Assembly: GCA_020723325.1 (NCBI GenBank)
Contig: DYJD01000031.1
Location: forward strand, 18,216-82,215
Direction: 5' to 3'
Source: Desulfosudis oleivorans
GTDB taxonomy: Bacteria; Desulfobacterota; Desulfobacteria; Desulfobacterales; SURF-7
Length of the DNA: 64,000 nt
Below, in pieces: positions 8,386-15,942 of this stretch. The position numbers and the translations under genes were made by a program. Position 1 is the first letter of the stretch. Every line of letters begins with the position of its first letter. A model generated the notes under the pieces. It did no database searches, was not told where the DNA came from, and was given only the letters and a program-made list of their open reading frames with translations.

Positions 8386-9065
8386 TTGATATTCTCCTCT
8401 TGTTTTGTATCTGGTGCGGCTATCCCCAAATACTCTTCATTATAATCCGTTTGAAGGGCCATGGACAACGGCACCAGAATGTCCGCCATTTTTTGATAGC
8501 GCGTGGGAATGGAAGCCACCAAATCAGAGGAAATTTGATAGAGCTTCTGATATAACTGATCCATTTTTACAGTGGGATAAGACCGCCCTTGGGAAAAACC
8601 GGACTTGCCGCAAGTGTGACTAATCTCCCCATTGGCTGTGGGGATTCCATACAAACGGCAGGTAATCGGCCGAAACTCATATAGCTCACAAAGATCTTCA
8701 TCACCAAGTAATGGGCAGCGAACCCTTTCCATGGCAATCTTCCCCAAAATATCGATTTCACTTTTGCCTTTGCTGAAATCCTCATAAGCTGACTTTTTAA
8801 TTTTATAAACCTTTCGATCAGCACGATTGGCCCGCTCCAGCAAGCGCTCGCGTTTTTCTCCAGCAAAAGCTGTATTGAACTGATGATTTATATAAATCGC
8901 TTCAATTATGGATAAATCAAATAATGCGTGACAGCAGTCAGAACATCCCAATTTACAGGCTACCTCTGCCGTATAATTCTGTCTGACCCGCTCAAAGGCT
9001 GTGTCGGCTGTCTTTACCAAGGCTTCATACTGTTGAAAAAAAATTCGAAAATCCAAATTACTCAT
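8382..9065 (-). CDS. YkgJ-family cysteine cluster protein
   Basis: A 227-residue member of the YkgJ/CxxCxxCC family (PF03692), which is thought to bind zinc or an iron-sulfur cluster. The cysteines are at the expected places: CKLGCSDCCH near residue 41, then CPLLGDEDLCELYEFRPITCRLYG. I chose the internal ATG at 9065 because AGGAG lies about eight bases upstream. The longer frame, from 9104, would translate straight through the parS palindrome (reading FHVKQ), which is unlikely to be protein-coding. The family's activity is not established; some members are linked to modification of flagellin or other proteins. It shares an operon with the small gene and the PrmA-like methyltransferase. Confidence 0.8.
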   Translation of the reverse strand: MSNLDFRIFFQQYEALVKTADTAFERVRQNYTAEVACKLGCSDCCHALFDLSIIEAIYINHQFNTAFAGEKRERLLERANRADRKVYKIKKSAYEDFSKGKSEIDILGKIAMERVRCPLLGDEDLCELYEFRPITCRLYGIPTANGEISHTCGKSGFSQGRSYPTVKMDQLYQKLYQISSDLVASIPTRYQKMADILVPLSMALQTDYNEEYLGIAAPDTKQEENIK

Positions 9066-9087
9066 CTGATAACTCCTGGGTTTAATT

Positions 9088-9103
9088 TGTTTCACGTGAA
9101 ACA
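9088..9103. promoter_or_regulatory. parS: parS centromere-like site (ParB-binding palindrome)
   Basis: The 16-base sequence TGTTTCACGTGAAACA is a perfect palindrome and equals the bacterial parS consensus bound by chromosomal ParB. It lies in the gap between mnmE and the YkgJ gene. parS sites normally cluster within the origin-proximal part of the chromosome, close to the parAB-mnmG-mnmE-rpmH neighbourhood. Here rpmH, rnpA, yidD, yidC, jag and mnmE are all within 5 kb, which agrees. ParB loading here would nucleate a partition complex with SMC. Neither parA nor parB is in the window. Exact identity of a 16-mer in the expected neighbourhood makes chance very unlikely. Confidence 0.9.
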
Positions 9104-9140
9104 ATTTTTCATGGTTTTTAAAATTTTGGAAATTTGGTGG

Positions 9141-10547
9141 TTATTTTCCTATACAAAATTTGCTGAATATCCGGTCAAGTACGTCCACATCAACATTAAT
9201 GCCTAGGATTTCATCAAGATGGCGAAGGGCCGCTTGAATATCAATGGCAATTAAGGCGATGGCAGCAGTGTTTTGTAGATCTGTCAGGATAGCCGTGCAT
9301 ATTGTCAGGCAGTTCTTAAGGGCCTGGGCCTGCCTCTGATTGGGGACAATGACACCGGCCGGTGACGATGGACTGGTCAACGAAGATCGCACGATTGCGG
9401 CTTTTAACTCATCCATGTCGGAATCATAGAGGGCGGAGGTCATGACAACGGCAAAGGGTTTCCAATGGGGAGGTAGAACCAAAGGCAAAGGCGTGCTGCA
9501 GCGATCTTTTTTATTCACAACAAGAATTATGGGTTTGTGTTTGAGCTGCTCATATAATTGATACTCCTCATTGGTCAATTCGCGGTGAGCCTCGGTTACC
9601 AATAAAATCAAATCCGCCTCAGCTATATGTTGCCTTGTTTTCGAAATCCCTAAGATTTCAATAGGGTCATCTGTAATTTGAATTCCGGCGGTATCAATGA
9701 TGATTATCGGTATTCCTTTAAACCAAAAGGCGTCCTGAATGGAGTCACGGGTGGTGCCGGGAATGTCGGTGACAATGGAACGGTCTCTGAGAAGCAGGCG
9801 GTTCATCAAGGCGGACTTGCCCACATTAGGTATGCCGGCGATAACTGTTTTAATACCGTCGCGGTAAAAATGCCCATGGTCGTAGTTATTGATAAGCGCG
9901 TGAATAGACCGAATAATATTTTCTAATAATTGCAAATGGACCGGCTCGATGATCGGGCTTTCACCAGACTCTTCCGGAAAGTCAATAAGTAGCTCGATAC
10001 GGGTTTGCAGATCTAAGAGTTTGTTACGCAATTCCTCAATGGAATTTTTAATTCCGCCTTGAATTTGGGTATTGGCCAGGGCCAGGGCTTCATTGGATTT
10101 GGCATGAATAATGTCGATGACAGCTTCCGCCTGAGTCAAATCGATGCGGCCGTTTAAAAAGGCCCGCTTGGTGAATTCGCCGGGATCGGCCTGGCGAATG
10201 CCGGAAGACACCAGAATTTCCAAAATTGTATGCAGCACGTGCGGGCCGCCATGGGAATGAATTTCAACAATATCTTCCTTTGTGTAGGTAGCAGGACCAC
10301 GCATGAAACATATTAAAATTTCATCTATGATCTGTTGGGTATTTGGGTTTATGCAAACCCCATAGTACAATTTATGGGATTCCAATTCTGAAATTGGGGG
10401 GGCTAAAAAACCGGCTTTCTGGGTCTTATCATGGCGTCGGAATATGGCTGCGCCGGTTGTAAAAGCAGCCGGACCGGAAATTCTGATAATTCCAATTCCG
10501 CCATAGCCAATAGGAGTGGCTATGGCGGCAATGGTCGATGGATTCAT
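9141..10547 (-). CDS. mnmE: tRNA uridine-5-carboxymethylaminomethyl(34) synthesis GTPase MnmE
   Basis: A 468-residue MnmE (TrmE), the GTPase that with MnmG installs (carboxymethyl)aminomethyl groups at U34 of tRNAs, using methylenetetrahydrofolate. The N-terminal formyl-THF-binding domain opens with STIAAIATPIGYGGIGIIRI. The inserted G domain shows G1 GIPNVGKSA (238-246), TTRD with G3 DTAG (285-288) and G4 NKKD (345-348). The C-terminus is FCIGK, with the conserved Cys465 near the active site. The start lies two bases after the jag stop, so it is probably cotranscribed with jag and yidC. The length is normal for the family. Confidence 0.97.
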   Translation of the reverse strand: MNPSTIAAIATPIGYGGIGIIRISGPAAFTTGAAIFRRHDKTQKAGFLAPPISELESHKLYYGVCINPNTQQIIDEILICFMRGPATYTKEDIVEIHSHGGPHVLHTILEILVSSGIRQADPGEFTKRAFLNGRIDLTQAEAVIDIIHAKSNEALALANTQIQGGIKNSIEELRNKLLDLQTRIELLIDFPEESGESPIIEPVHLQLLENIIRSIHALINNYDHGHFYRDGIKTVIAGIPNVGKSALMNRLLLRDRSIVTDIPGTTRDSIQDAFWFKGIPIIIIDTAGIQITDDPIEILGISKTRQHIAEADLILLVTEAHRELTNEEYQLYEQLKHKPIILVVNKKDRCSTPLPLVLPPHWKPFAVVMTSALYDSDMDELKAAIVRSSLTSPSSPAGVIVPNQRQAQALKNCLTICTAILTDLQNTAAIALIAIDIQAALRHLDEILGINVDVDVLDRIFSKFCIGK

Positions 10548-10548
10548 C

Positions 10549-11589
10549 TTAAATGCTCGTATTTTCGCTTTCCGTTACATCCGATGGAGTTTTCTTCCGG
10601 TTTGCCTGCTTTGGGAAGATCATCAATTTGCGATAATAGCCCTCACCAATACTTTGGGTGCGCACACCGCGAAAATTTTTTAAGGTAATATGAATAATAC
10701 GGCGGTCCTGGGCATTCATTGGGCCGACAGTGGACGGCTTCCCAGTACGTTTGGTTTTCTGAGCCAAGCGTTCAGCCATCTTAATCAGATTTTCTTTGCG
10801 TTTTTCAGTATAGCCGGCAACATCCACCTGGACGCGAATATGTTTGGTAATGTTTTTATTGACGATTTTATCGATAATATATTGGATCGCCTCTAGATTT
10901 TGTCCACGCTTGCCGATCAACATGCTGGAATTGCCGCCTTCAATCCGAAACAACAGCTTGTCGTGGGTTTTTTCAAGAGTGATTTGGACATCATCGGTCA
11001 AATATTCAAGGATCTTCTTAAGCGCGGTGAGACCCAGGTCGGCGCAATTATCAACCATTTCATCGGTCAGGAAAGTTTCAGAAGCTGACGGCTTTTCTTC
11101 TTCAAATGATTCGCTTTCCAGTGAGGTGTCATCTTTAATATCAACGCTTTTAACTTCTTTTTCGGTAGGAGCCGGAAGTGCCTTGGAATCAATAGACTCG
11201 TCTTTGTCTTGATCAGCGGATGTGAAATGAGTTTGCTTTTTGGGCTGAGATTTTTGCTTTTTCTCTTCGCGAGTATCTTTTTGCAGCAAGGTTTCTTCTC
11301 GAAGATCGCTAAAGGCCTCATCAACCAGCGAGATTACTTCGCGCGGATCGATTCCGGAGCTGAACGAATCAGATGTCCCTTGGTGTTCATTTCTTTTGGA
11401 AGAGCTTTCGGGCTTTTTATGATAATAAACCCGGATTTTGGCCTTTTTCACACCGACAAAACCAAAAATACCGGTGGACCCATTGGAGATAATATCATAT
11501 TTAAGTTCGCGCTGGGAAATGTTCAGCTTTGAACAGGCGTTTTCAATTGCGTCCTTAACGGTTTTTCCTTCAAATTCCAAACCAGCCAT
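10549..11589 (-). CDS. jag: Jag/KhpB RNA-binding protein (Jag-N, KH, R3H)
   Basis: A 346-residue Jag (KhpB, EloR) homologue. The Jag-N domain is at 1-55 (LEFEGKTVKDAIENA, GIFGFVGVKKAKIRV). A long charged linker rich in K, E, S and D follows to about residue 185. Then come the type II KH domain with IGKRGQNLEAIQYIIDKI and a C-terminal R3H domain with RRIIHITL and GEGYYRK. Such proteins bind RNA and in Gram-positives tune cell-wall synthesis; in proteobacteria the role is unclear. The linker is longer than in many homologues. Placement between yidC and mnmE is the classical order. It begins 17 bases after yidC. Confidence 0.93.
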   Translation of the reverse strand: MAGLEFEGKTVKDAIENACSKLNISQRELKYDIISNGSTGIFGFVGVKKAKIRVYYHKKPESSSKRNEHQGTSDSFSSGIDPREVISLVDEAFSDLREETLLQKDTREEKKQKSQPKKQTHFTSADQDKDESIDSKALPAPTEKEVKSVDIKDDTSLESESFEEEKPSASETFLTDEMVDNCADLGLTALKKILEYLTDDVQITLEKTHDKLLFRIEGGNSSMLIGKRGQNLEAIQYIIDKIVNKNITKHIRVQVDVAGYTEKRKENLIKMAERLAQKTKRTGKPSTVGPMNAQDRRIIHITLKNFRGVRTQSIGEGYYRKLMIFPKQANRKKTPSDVTESENTSI

Positions 11590-11606
11590 TGTTGATAACC
11601 TCCATC

Positions 11607-13283
11607 TTAAGCATGTTTTTTCGAGATGTAATACTGCTGGGCGATTGACAGAATGTTATTGACAAGCCAGTATAAAACCAATCCAGAAGAGAAATTGATA
11701 AAGATAACAGTAAAAATGAGCGGCATGAACATCATCATTTTGGCCTGAGTCGGATCGCCGGCAGGGGGCTGAAGCTTCTGTTGGATAAACATGGTCGCAC
11801 CCATGATAATTGTTAAAACAGGGATTCCATACGGGGGTTCCATGAATGGAATGGAAATACCATACCTCCCAAGATCCAGAAGACGATCAGGGGCTGAGAG
11901 GTCTTTAATCCATCCAAAAAAAGGTGCATGCCGCAGCTCAATAGCGCCATATAACATTTGATATAAAGCAAAAAAAACAGGTATTTGGGCAACCATGGGC
12001 AAACAGCCGCCAAGGGGGTTGATTTTGTAGGTTTTATACAGGCCCATAACCTCTTCGTTCATTCTTTTCTTATCATCTTGGTATTTCTCTCGAATTTCGG
12101 CCATGAGGGGTTGCAGCTTTTTCATCTCATTCATGGATTTATAGCTTTTGGTACCAAGGGGCCAGAATAGGATTTTAACTAGAATTGTGAGAATAATTAT
12201 GGCTACGCCATAATTGGGAATATAACCATGCAAATAGTTCATCAACTGCAAACAGGGCTTGGCGATAAAGTCAAACCAGCCGAAATCAACAGCCTTGTCC
12301 AGGTTGTGACCGGTTTGGGAAAGGATGCTGACGCTCTTGGGGCCTAAATAAAGATCAAAGGCCGTATGCTGTTCGCCGTTGACCGGAATATCCGGCAGGG
12401 GGTAATGAAAATGTGCTGAAAGCTTTTCCTTTGAAACCAAGGCAAAGTCCACCGCGCTATCCATGGGTGTTTTGGGAATAATACTGGTGATAAAGTAGCG
12501 GTCTTGAATGGCGACCCACTGTAGAAGACCGCTGATCTTACTACGATCTTTAAGATCGTCCACCTTCAATTTATCTAGTTGCCCATTCAAATAGGCGCAG
12601 GGACCCTCGAAACCGACATTTTGACTGTTGGTGTTCCAGTTCTTTTGGAAGGAAAGATCCAGGGTCCCTTTGGCTAAGGGCTGAGCGCCGGCATTGTGGA
12701 TGCGGACATCCAGCCCGATTAAATAAGATTCAGGAGAGAAAGTAAACGTTTTTTCGATGACAAAGCCCTCTGATGATTGCCAGGAAAAGACGAGTTTTTC
12801 AGGATGTTCAGACACGGTAAGCAGGTCATCCGGGAAACTGGTTTTAAAAACAGCTTGATGGGCCTGAACGGATTTATCGGTCTTCAGATCAAAGGTGAAG
12901 GCGCCGTCGGAAATTTGAGAGCCGATCAGCTCTTTGGGAGGAGAATCCATGTCCGCACGCTCGCGAAAATTGGAAAGTGTACAGTTAACCAGGGCTGCCC
13001 CTTTCTCCGAAATGGTCAGGAGGTATAATGGAGTTTTTATGGAAATTTTTCGGGGCGGGGATGTTGAAGATCCGTCTTCTTCGGTCCGACCTTCAAGGAC
13101 AGGTTTATCTGTTTTTTCTGTAGATGGTTCGGCAACAGTAGTGGGGGACGGGGCTGCTGTCTCGGCCTGCTCCGCTTGTTTTGTAGGTTTCGGCGGCTCG
13201 CTTTTGTCCACAAAAAAAAGATTCCACAAAATAAATACAAGAAATGATAGTACGATAGCCAATAACATCCGGGCTTGTTCCAT
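11607..13283 (-). CDS. yidC: Membrane protein insertase YidC
   Basis: A 558-residue Gram-negative YidC/Oxa1 insertase. The first membrane helix is at residues 5-22 (MLLAIVLSFLVFILWNLFF), followed by a proline/threonine-rich linker. The large periplasmic beta-supersandwich domain spans about 80-340, and the conserved five-helix insertase core begins near residue 345 (YGVAIIILTILVKILFWPL). That core includes the hairpin MNEMKKLQPLMAEIREKYQDD with the hydrophilic groove arginine nearby. It inserts proteins alone or with SecYEG. Shine-Dalgarno AGGAG precedes the ATG by about seven bases. A 155-base stretch to yidD holds no other gene that I can see. Confidence 0.97.
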   Translation of the reverse strand: MEQARMLLAIVLSFLVFILWNLFFVDKSEPPKPTKQAEQAETAAPSPTTVAEPSTEKTDKPVLEGRTEEDGSSTSPPRKISIKTPLYLLTISEKGAALVNCTLSNFRERADMDSPPKELIGSQISDGAFTFDLKTDKSVQAHQAVFKTSFPDDLLTVSEHPEKLVFSWQSSEGFVIEKTFTFSPESYLIGLDVRIHNAGAQPLAKGTLDLSFQKNWNTNSQNVGFEGPCAYLNGQLDKLKVDDLKDRSKISGLLQWVAIQDRYFITSIIPKTPMDSAVDFALVSKEKLSAHFHYPLPDIPVNGEQHTAFDLYLGPKSVSILSQTGHNLDKAVDFGWFDFIAKPCLQLMNYLHGYIPNYGVAIIILTILVKILFWPLGTKSYKSMNEMKKLQPLMAEIREKYQDDKKRMNEEVMGLYKTYKINPLGGCLPMVAQIPVFFALYQMLYGAIELRHAPFFGWIKDLSAPDRLLDLGRYGISIPFMEPPYGIPVLTIIMGATMFIQQKLQPPAGDPTQAKMMMFMPLIFTVIFINFSSGLVLYWLVNNILSIAQQYYISKKHA

Positions 13284-13438
13284 TGTTAACTCCTAGAAAC
13301 CTGACGCATATACATCGGCGCCGATTCTTTTTTGCGCATTGCAATAATAGAAAATAGACCTCTTCCGCAGGATAATGCCGACTCAAAGGAAAGGCGGAGG
13401 AAAATGATAAGCCATGATGATTTTCCTGCGCATAGGGA

Positions 13439-13648
13439 TCAGGGTACTGGGTCGAATCCTCCTGGGTGAAAAGGATGACAATGCAGTACCCGGCGAATAG
13501 CTAAATAGGTTCCCTTAACGGAACCATAGCGCAGTATGGCTTCATACGCATACTGTGAGCAGGATGGATAAAATCGACACGCAGGACCGAGAAAAGGAGA
13601 TAGAGTAATTTGATATGCCTTGATGAGGCAGAGCAGAATTGTATTAAT
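13439..13648 (-). CDS. yidD: Membrane protein insertion efficiency factor YidD, apparent ATT start
   Basis: This gene is easily missed because it has no ATG, GTG or TTG. The minus-strand frame is open from 13663 to the TGA at 13439-13441 and encodes an unmistakable Yid[21 protein letters not shown], then [11 protein letters not shown], and C-terminal [14 protein letters not shown]. Before NTILLC, where homologues usually carry M, stands ATT (13648-13646), and AGGAG lies eight bases ahead of it. The ATT overlaps the rnpA stop as ATTAA, mimicking the coupled ATGA overlap. From that codon the protein has 69 residues, normal for the family. YidD helps YidC insert membrane proteins. Whether ATT is a true rare start or a base error cannot be told here. 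Confidence 0.88.
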   Translation of the reverse strand: MNTILLCLIKAYQITLSPFLGPACRFYPSCSQYAYEAILRYGSVKGTYLAIRRVLHCHPFHPGGFDPVP

Positions 13649-14000
13649 GACTGCATCTCCTGATTAAATCTTCAAACAAACATTGCAGGGAATGGAGCAT
13701 GTCTTTCGGGTTTTGAGAAGCGGCGCTGAATTTTGCAATAATGTGGAAGTCCATTCCGCTAGGTAGTCTGCTTTTATTGGTTCGGAAACATTCTCTGACA
13801 ATGCGTTTGATTCGATTTCGAATTACAGCGGATCCGACTTTTTTTGTTACCGTGATGCCGATGCGCGGCGCCGGCTGCGGGCCCATGTCCGTCACTCCGA
13901 TGAAATTCTGGGTGTGAACGGATTTTCCGGTGGTTTTCATGCGGACAAACTCGCTCCGCTTTCGAATTCTTTCTTTTTTTTGTAATGAAAAAGCTTTCAA
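13644..14000 (-). CDS. rnpA: Ribonuclease P protein component
   Basis: A 118-residue RnpA, the protein subunit of RNase P that matures tRNA 5' ends with the M1 RNA. Recognisable elements are [20 protein letters not shown] at the N-terminus, [21 protein letters not shown] in the middle (the RNR motif that contacts RNA) and [10 protein letters not shown]. The start codon is TTG at 14000-13998 with an AGGGA Shine-Dalgarno upstream, and gives the usual family N-terminus. It follows rpmH by 145 bases and overlaps the yidD start region, the standard rpmH-rnpA-yidD-yidC order. Confidence 0.95.
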   Translation of the reverse strand: MKAFSLQKKERIRKRSEFVRMKTTGKSVHTQNFIGVTDMGPQPAPRIGITVTKKVGSAVIRNRIKRIVRECFRTNKSRLPSGMDFHIIAKFSAASQNPKDMLHSLQCLFEDLIRRCSH

Positions 14001-14145
14001 TTAAGAATGATTCCCTGCGATTTGGTTTCTCCTGCCAGTCAATTTGCTGTTAAATTTTCGATGGCTTATCAGTGTGGTAGCGCTTGAGTGCTGATCCTGC
14101 CTGTTGGGCCTTTCTGCGGCCGAGGTAAGGCCGCTTATGGTTGTA

Positions 14146-14280
14146 TTACAAAGATAGACGTTTTCTCCCTTTGGCGCGACGTCGGCTGATAACTTTCCGA
14201 CCTTGTTTGGTTGACATCCGTTTTCTAAAGCCATGGGTTCTGGCGCGTTTGATTTTGCTTGGCTGATAAGTTCTTTTCAT
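14146..14280 (-). CDS. rpmH: 50S ribosomal protein L34
   Basis: A complete 44-residue L34 gene. The protein starts [20 protein letters not shown] and ends in a dense arginine/lysine tail ([12 protein letters not shown]), as all L34 proteins do. It is a structural protein of the large ribosomal subunit. It sits between rng and rnpA, in the origin-linked rpmH-rnpA-yidD-yidC cluster. The Shine-Dalgarno AAGGA stands about eight bases ahead. The AT-rich 93 bases between rng and rpmH contain a TTGACA (14348-14343 on this strand) that could be a -35 element, but I cannot find a convincing -10 at the right distance. Confidence 0.97.
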   Translation of the reverse strand: MKRTYQPSKIKRARTHGFRKRMSTKQGRKVISRRRAKGRKRLSL

Positions 14281-14373
14281 GTTTCGTTCCTTAATAATCA
14301 GATATTGATAAATCGCTCCACAAAAACATAAAAAAGATCCAATGTCAATAAAATGTAGTGAATGGATCGATTT

Positions 14374-15942
14374 TTATGGGGAATGCTCAAACTTAATGGC
14401 TGTGTCTAAAATTTCAAAAATATCAAATTCTTCTATATGGAAGCGCGGATTCGGATAAATGACGATTTGCTTGCCCAGTTTTTTTTCAAGGGAGGTGATC
14501 AGATGATTTTCTTCGCCATGAAGAAGGTCGGCAATATCCGGGTTCACGCGCAAGGTGAAACGATGGCCCTGCATATCCAGTGTTTCTCGAATGATTTCCC
14601 GGTAGATATTATAGCAGATGGATTGCTTGGACATCAGATAGCCATCCCCCTCACAGTAAAAGCAAGGCTCACAGAGCAGTTTTGGGAGGGCTTTGCGGAT
14701 GCGTTTACGAGTCATCTGAATCAGTCCCATATCCGACATGGGCAGAACATTGGTTTTGCTTTTATCTTTTTTCAGGGCGTCTTTGAGGGCATTGAAGACT
14801 TTTTCGCGGTCCGAGCTTTTAGCCATGTCGATAAAATCAATGATGATAATGCCGCCGAGGTTACGCAACCGAATTTGATAGGCTATTTCCTTAACAGCTT
14901 CCAGATTGGTTTTTAAAATGGTCTCATCAAAATTGTGCTTGCCCACGTAACGCCCGGTGTTCACGTCAATGGCCACCAGGGCCTCGGTTTGCTCAATAAC
15001 GATATATCCGCCGGACTTAAGCCACACTTTTTTCTTCAAGGCCCGGGAAATATCAACCTCCAGATTATAAGCATTGAAAATCGGCTCCGCCCCCTCATAA
15101 TATTCCACTGAATCTTTCAGTTGCGGCATGAATTCTTCTAAAAAATTCAGAACGGACTGATAGCCGCTGTAGGAGTCAATGACCAGTTTGTCGGCTTCAT
15201 CTGTCAGCAGATCGCGGACAGCCCGAAGGGTAATGGTAAGTTCTTTGTAGAGAATGGCCGGAGCGGAAACCGTTTCGTATTTTCTTTGGATTTTTTCCCA
15301 TAAATTTACGAGAAAAATCATTTCCTTGGCGAGTTTTTCCTTTTCCATGGATTCGGCGGCGGTGCGCACGATATAGCCATAAGGTTTCTCACGCAGGGAA
15401 GTAATCAATTCTTTAAGGCGGGTCCGCTCACCATCATCTTCGATTCGTCTGGAAATGCCGATATGATCCACGGTGGGCATAAGCACCAGGAAACGCCCGG
15501 GCAGGGAAACATGCGAGGTGATGCGGGCACCTTTGCTGCCGATGGGGGATTTGGCAACTTGAACGAGGATTTCCTGGCCTTCAAAAATCAGATCTTCGAT
15601 TTGCCGTTCCCGCTTATAATAATTGCTTAAGCTGGAATGGGTGTTTTCTATTTGGAGCTCACCGTCATCCTTTTCCGGATTATTGATAAAAACGGTTTCT
15701 AGATCATTGCAGTCGTCCCCGATCACGTCATCAACATAAATAAATGCGGCCTGATTCAAGCCGATATCCACAAATGCAGCCTGCATGCCCGGCAGCACTC
15801 TTTGAACGCGACCTTTGTAAATATTTCCGGCAATGTTTTCATCGTCGCCCCGGTCGATGAACAGCTCGACGATGGTGCCGTCTTCCAAAAGGGCCACGCG
15901 GGTTTCGTGTTCGGTGGCGTTGATAATTAATTCTTTAAACAT
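14374..15942 (-). CDS. rng: Ribonuclease E/G family endoribonuclease
   Basis: A 522-residue single-chain RNase G/E-type enzyme, lacking the long C-terminal scaffold of RNase E. Features in order: N-terminal RNase H-like start (LIINATEHETRVALLEDG), the S1 RNA-binding domain with GNIYKGRVQRVLPGMQAAFVD, the 5'-sensor region, the DNase I-like catalytic domain with AIDVNTGR and IIIIDFIDM (metal-binding aspartates), and the Zn-link CEPCFYC. It cleaves single-stranded RNA during rRNA maturation and mRNA decay. It overlaps the upstream radical SAM gene by eight bases and precedes rpmH. Confidence 0.94.
   Translation of the reverse strand: MFKELIINATEHETRVALLEDGTIVELFIDRGDDENIAGNIYKGRVQRVLPGMQAAFVDIGLNQAAFIYVDDVIGDDCNDLETVFINNPEKDDGELQIENTHSSLSNYYKRERQIEDLIFEGQEILVQVAKSPIGSKGARITSHVSLPGRFLVLMPTVDHIGISRRIEDDGERTRLKELITSLREKPYGYIVRTAAESMEKEKLAKEMIFLVNLWEKIQRKYETVSAPAILYKELTITLRAVRDLLTDEADKLVIDSYSGYQSVLNFLEEFMPQLKDSVEYYEGAEPIFNAYNLEVDISRALKKKVWLKSGGYIVIEQTEALVAIDVNTGRYVGKHNFDETILKTNLEAVKEIAYQIRLRNLGGIIIIDFIDMAKSSDREKVFNALKDALKKDKSKTNVLPMSDMGLIQMTRKRIRKALPKLLCEPCFYCEGDGYLMSKQSICYNIYREIIRETLDMQGHRFTLRVNPDIADLLHGEENHLITSLEKKLGKQIVIYPNPRFHIEEFDIFEILDTAIKFEHSP

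Noticed and set aside
9066..9104. A longer start for the YkgJ gene (MFHVKQ)
   Set aside because: The extra residues are the translated parS palindrome, and a good Shine-Dalgarno stands before the internal ATG at 9065.
14343..14348. A TTGACA upstream of rpmH as a promoter
   Set aside because: No -10 element lies at a 16-18 base spacing, so only the -35-like match remains.
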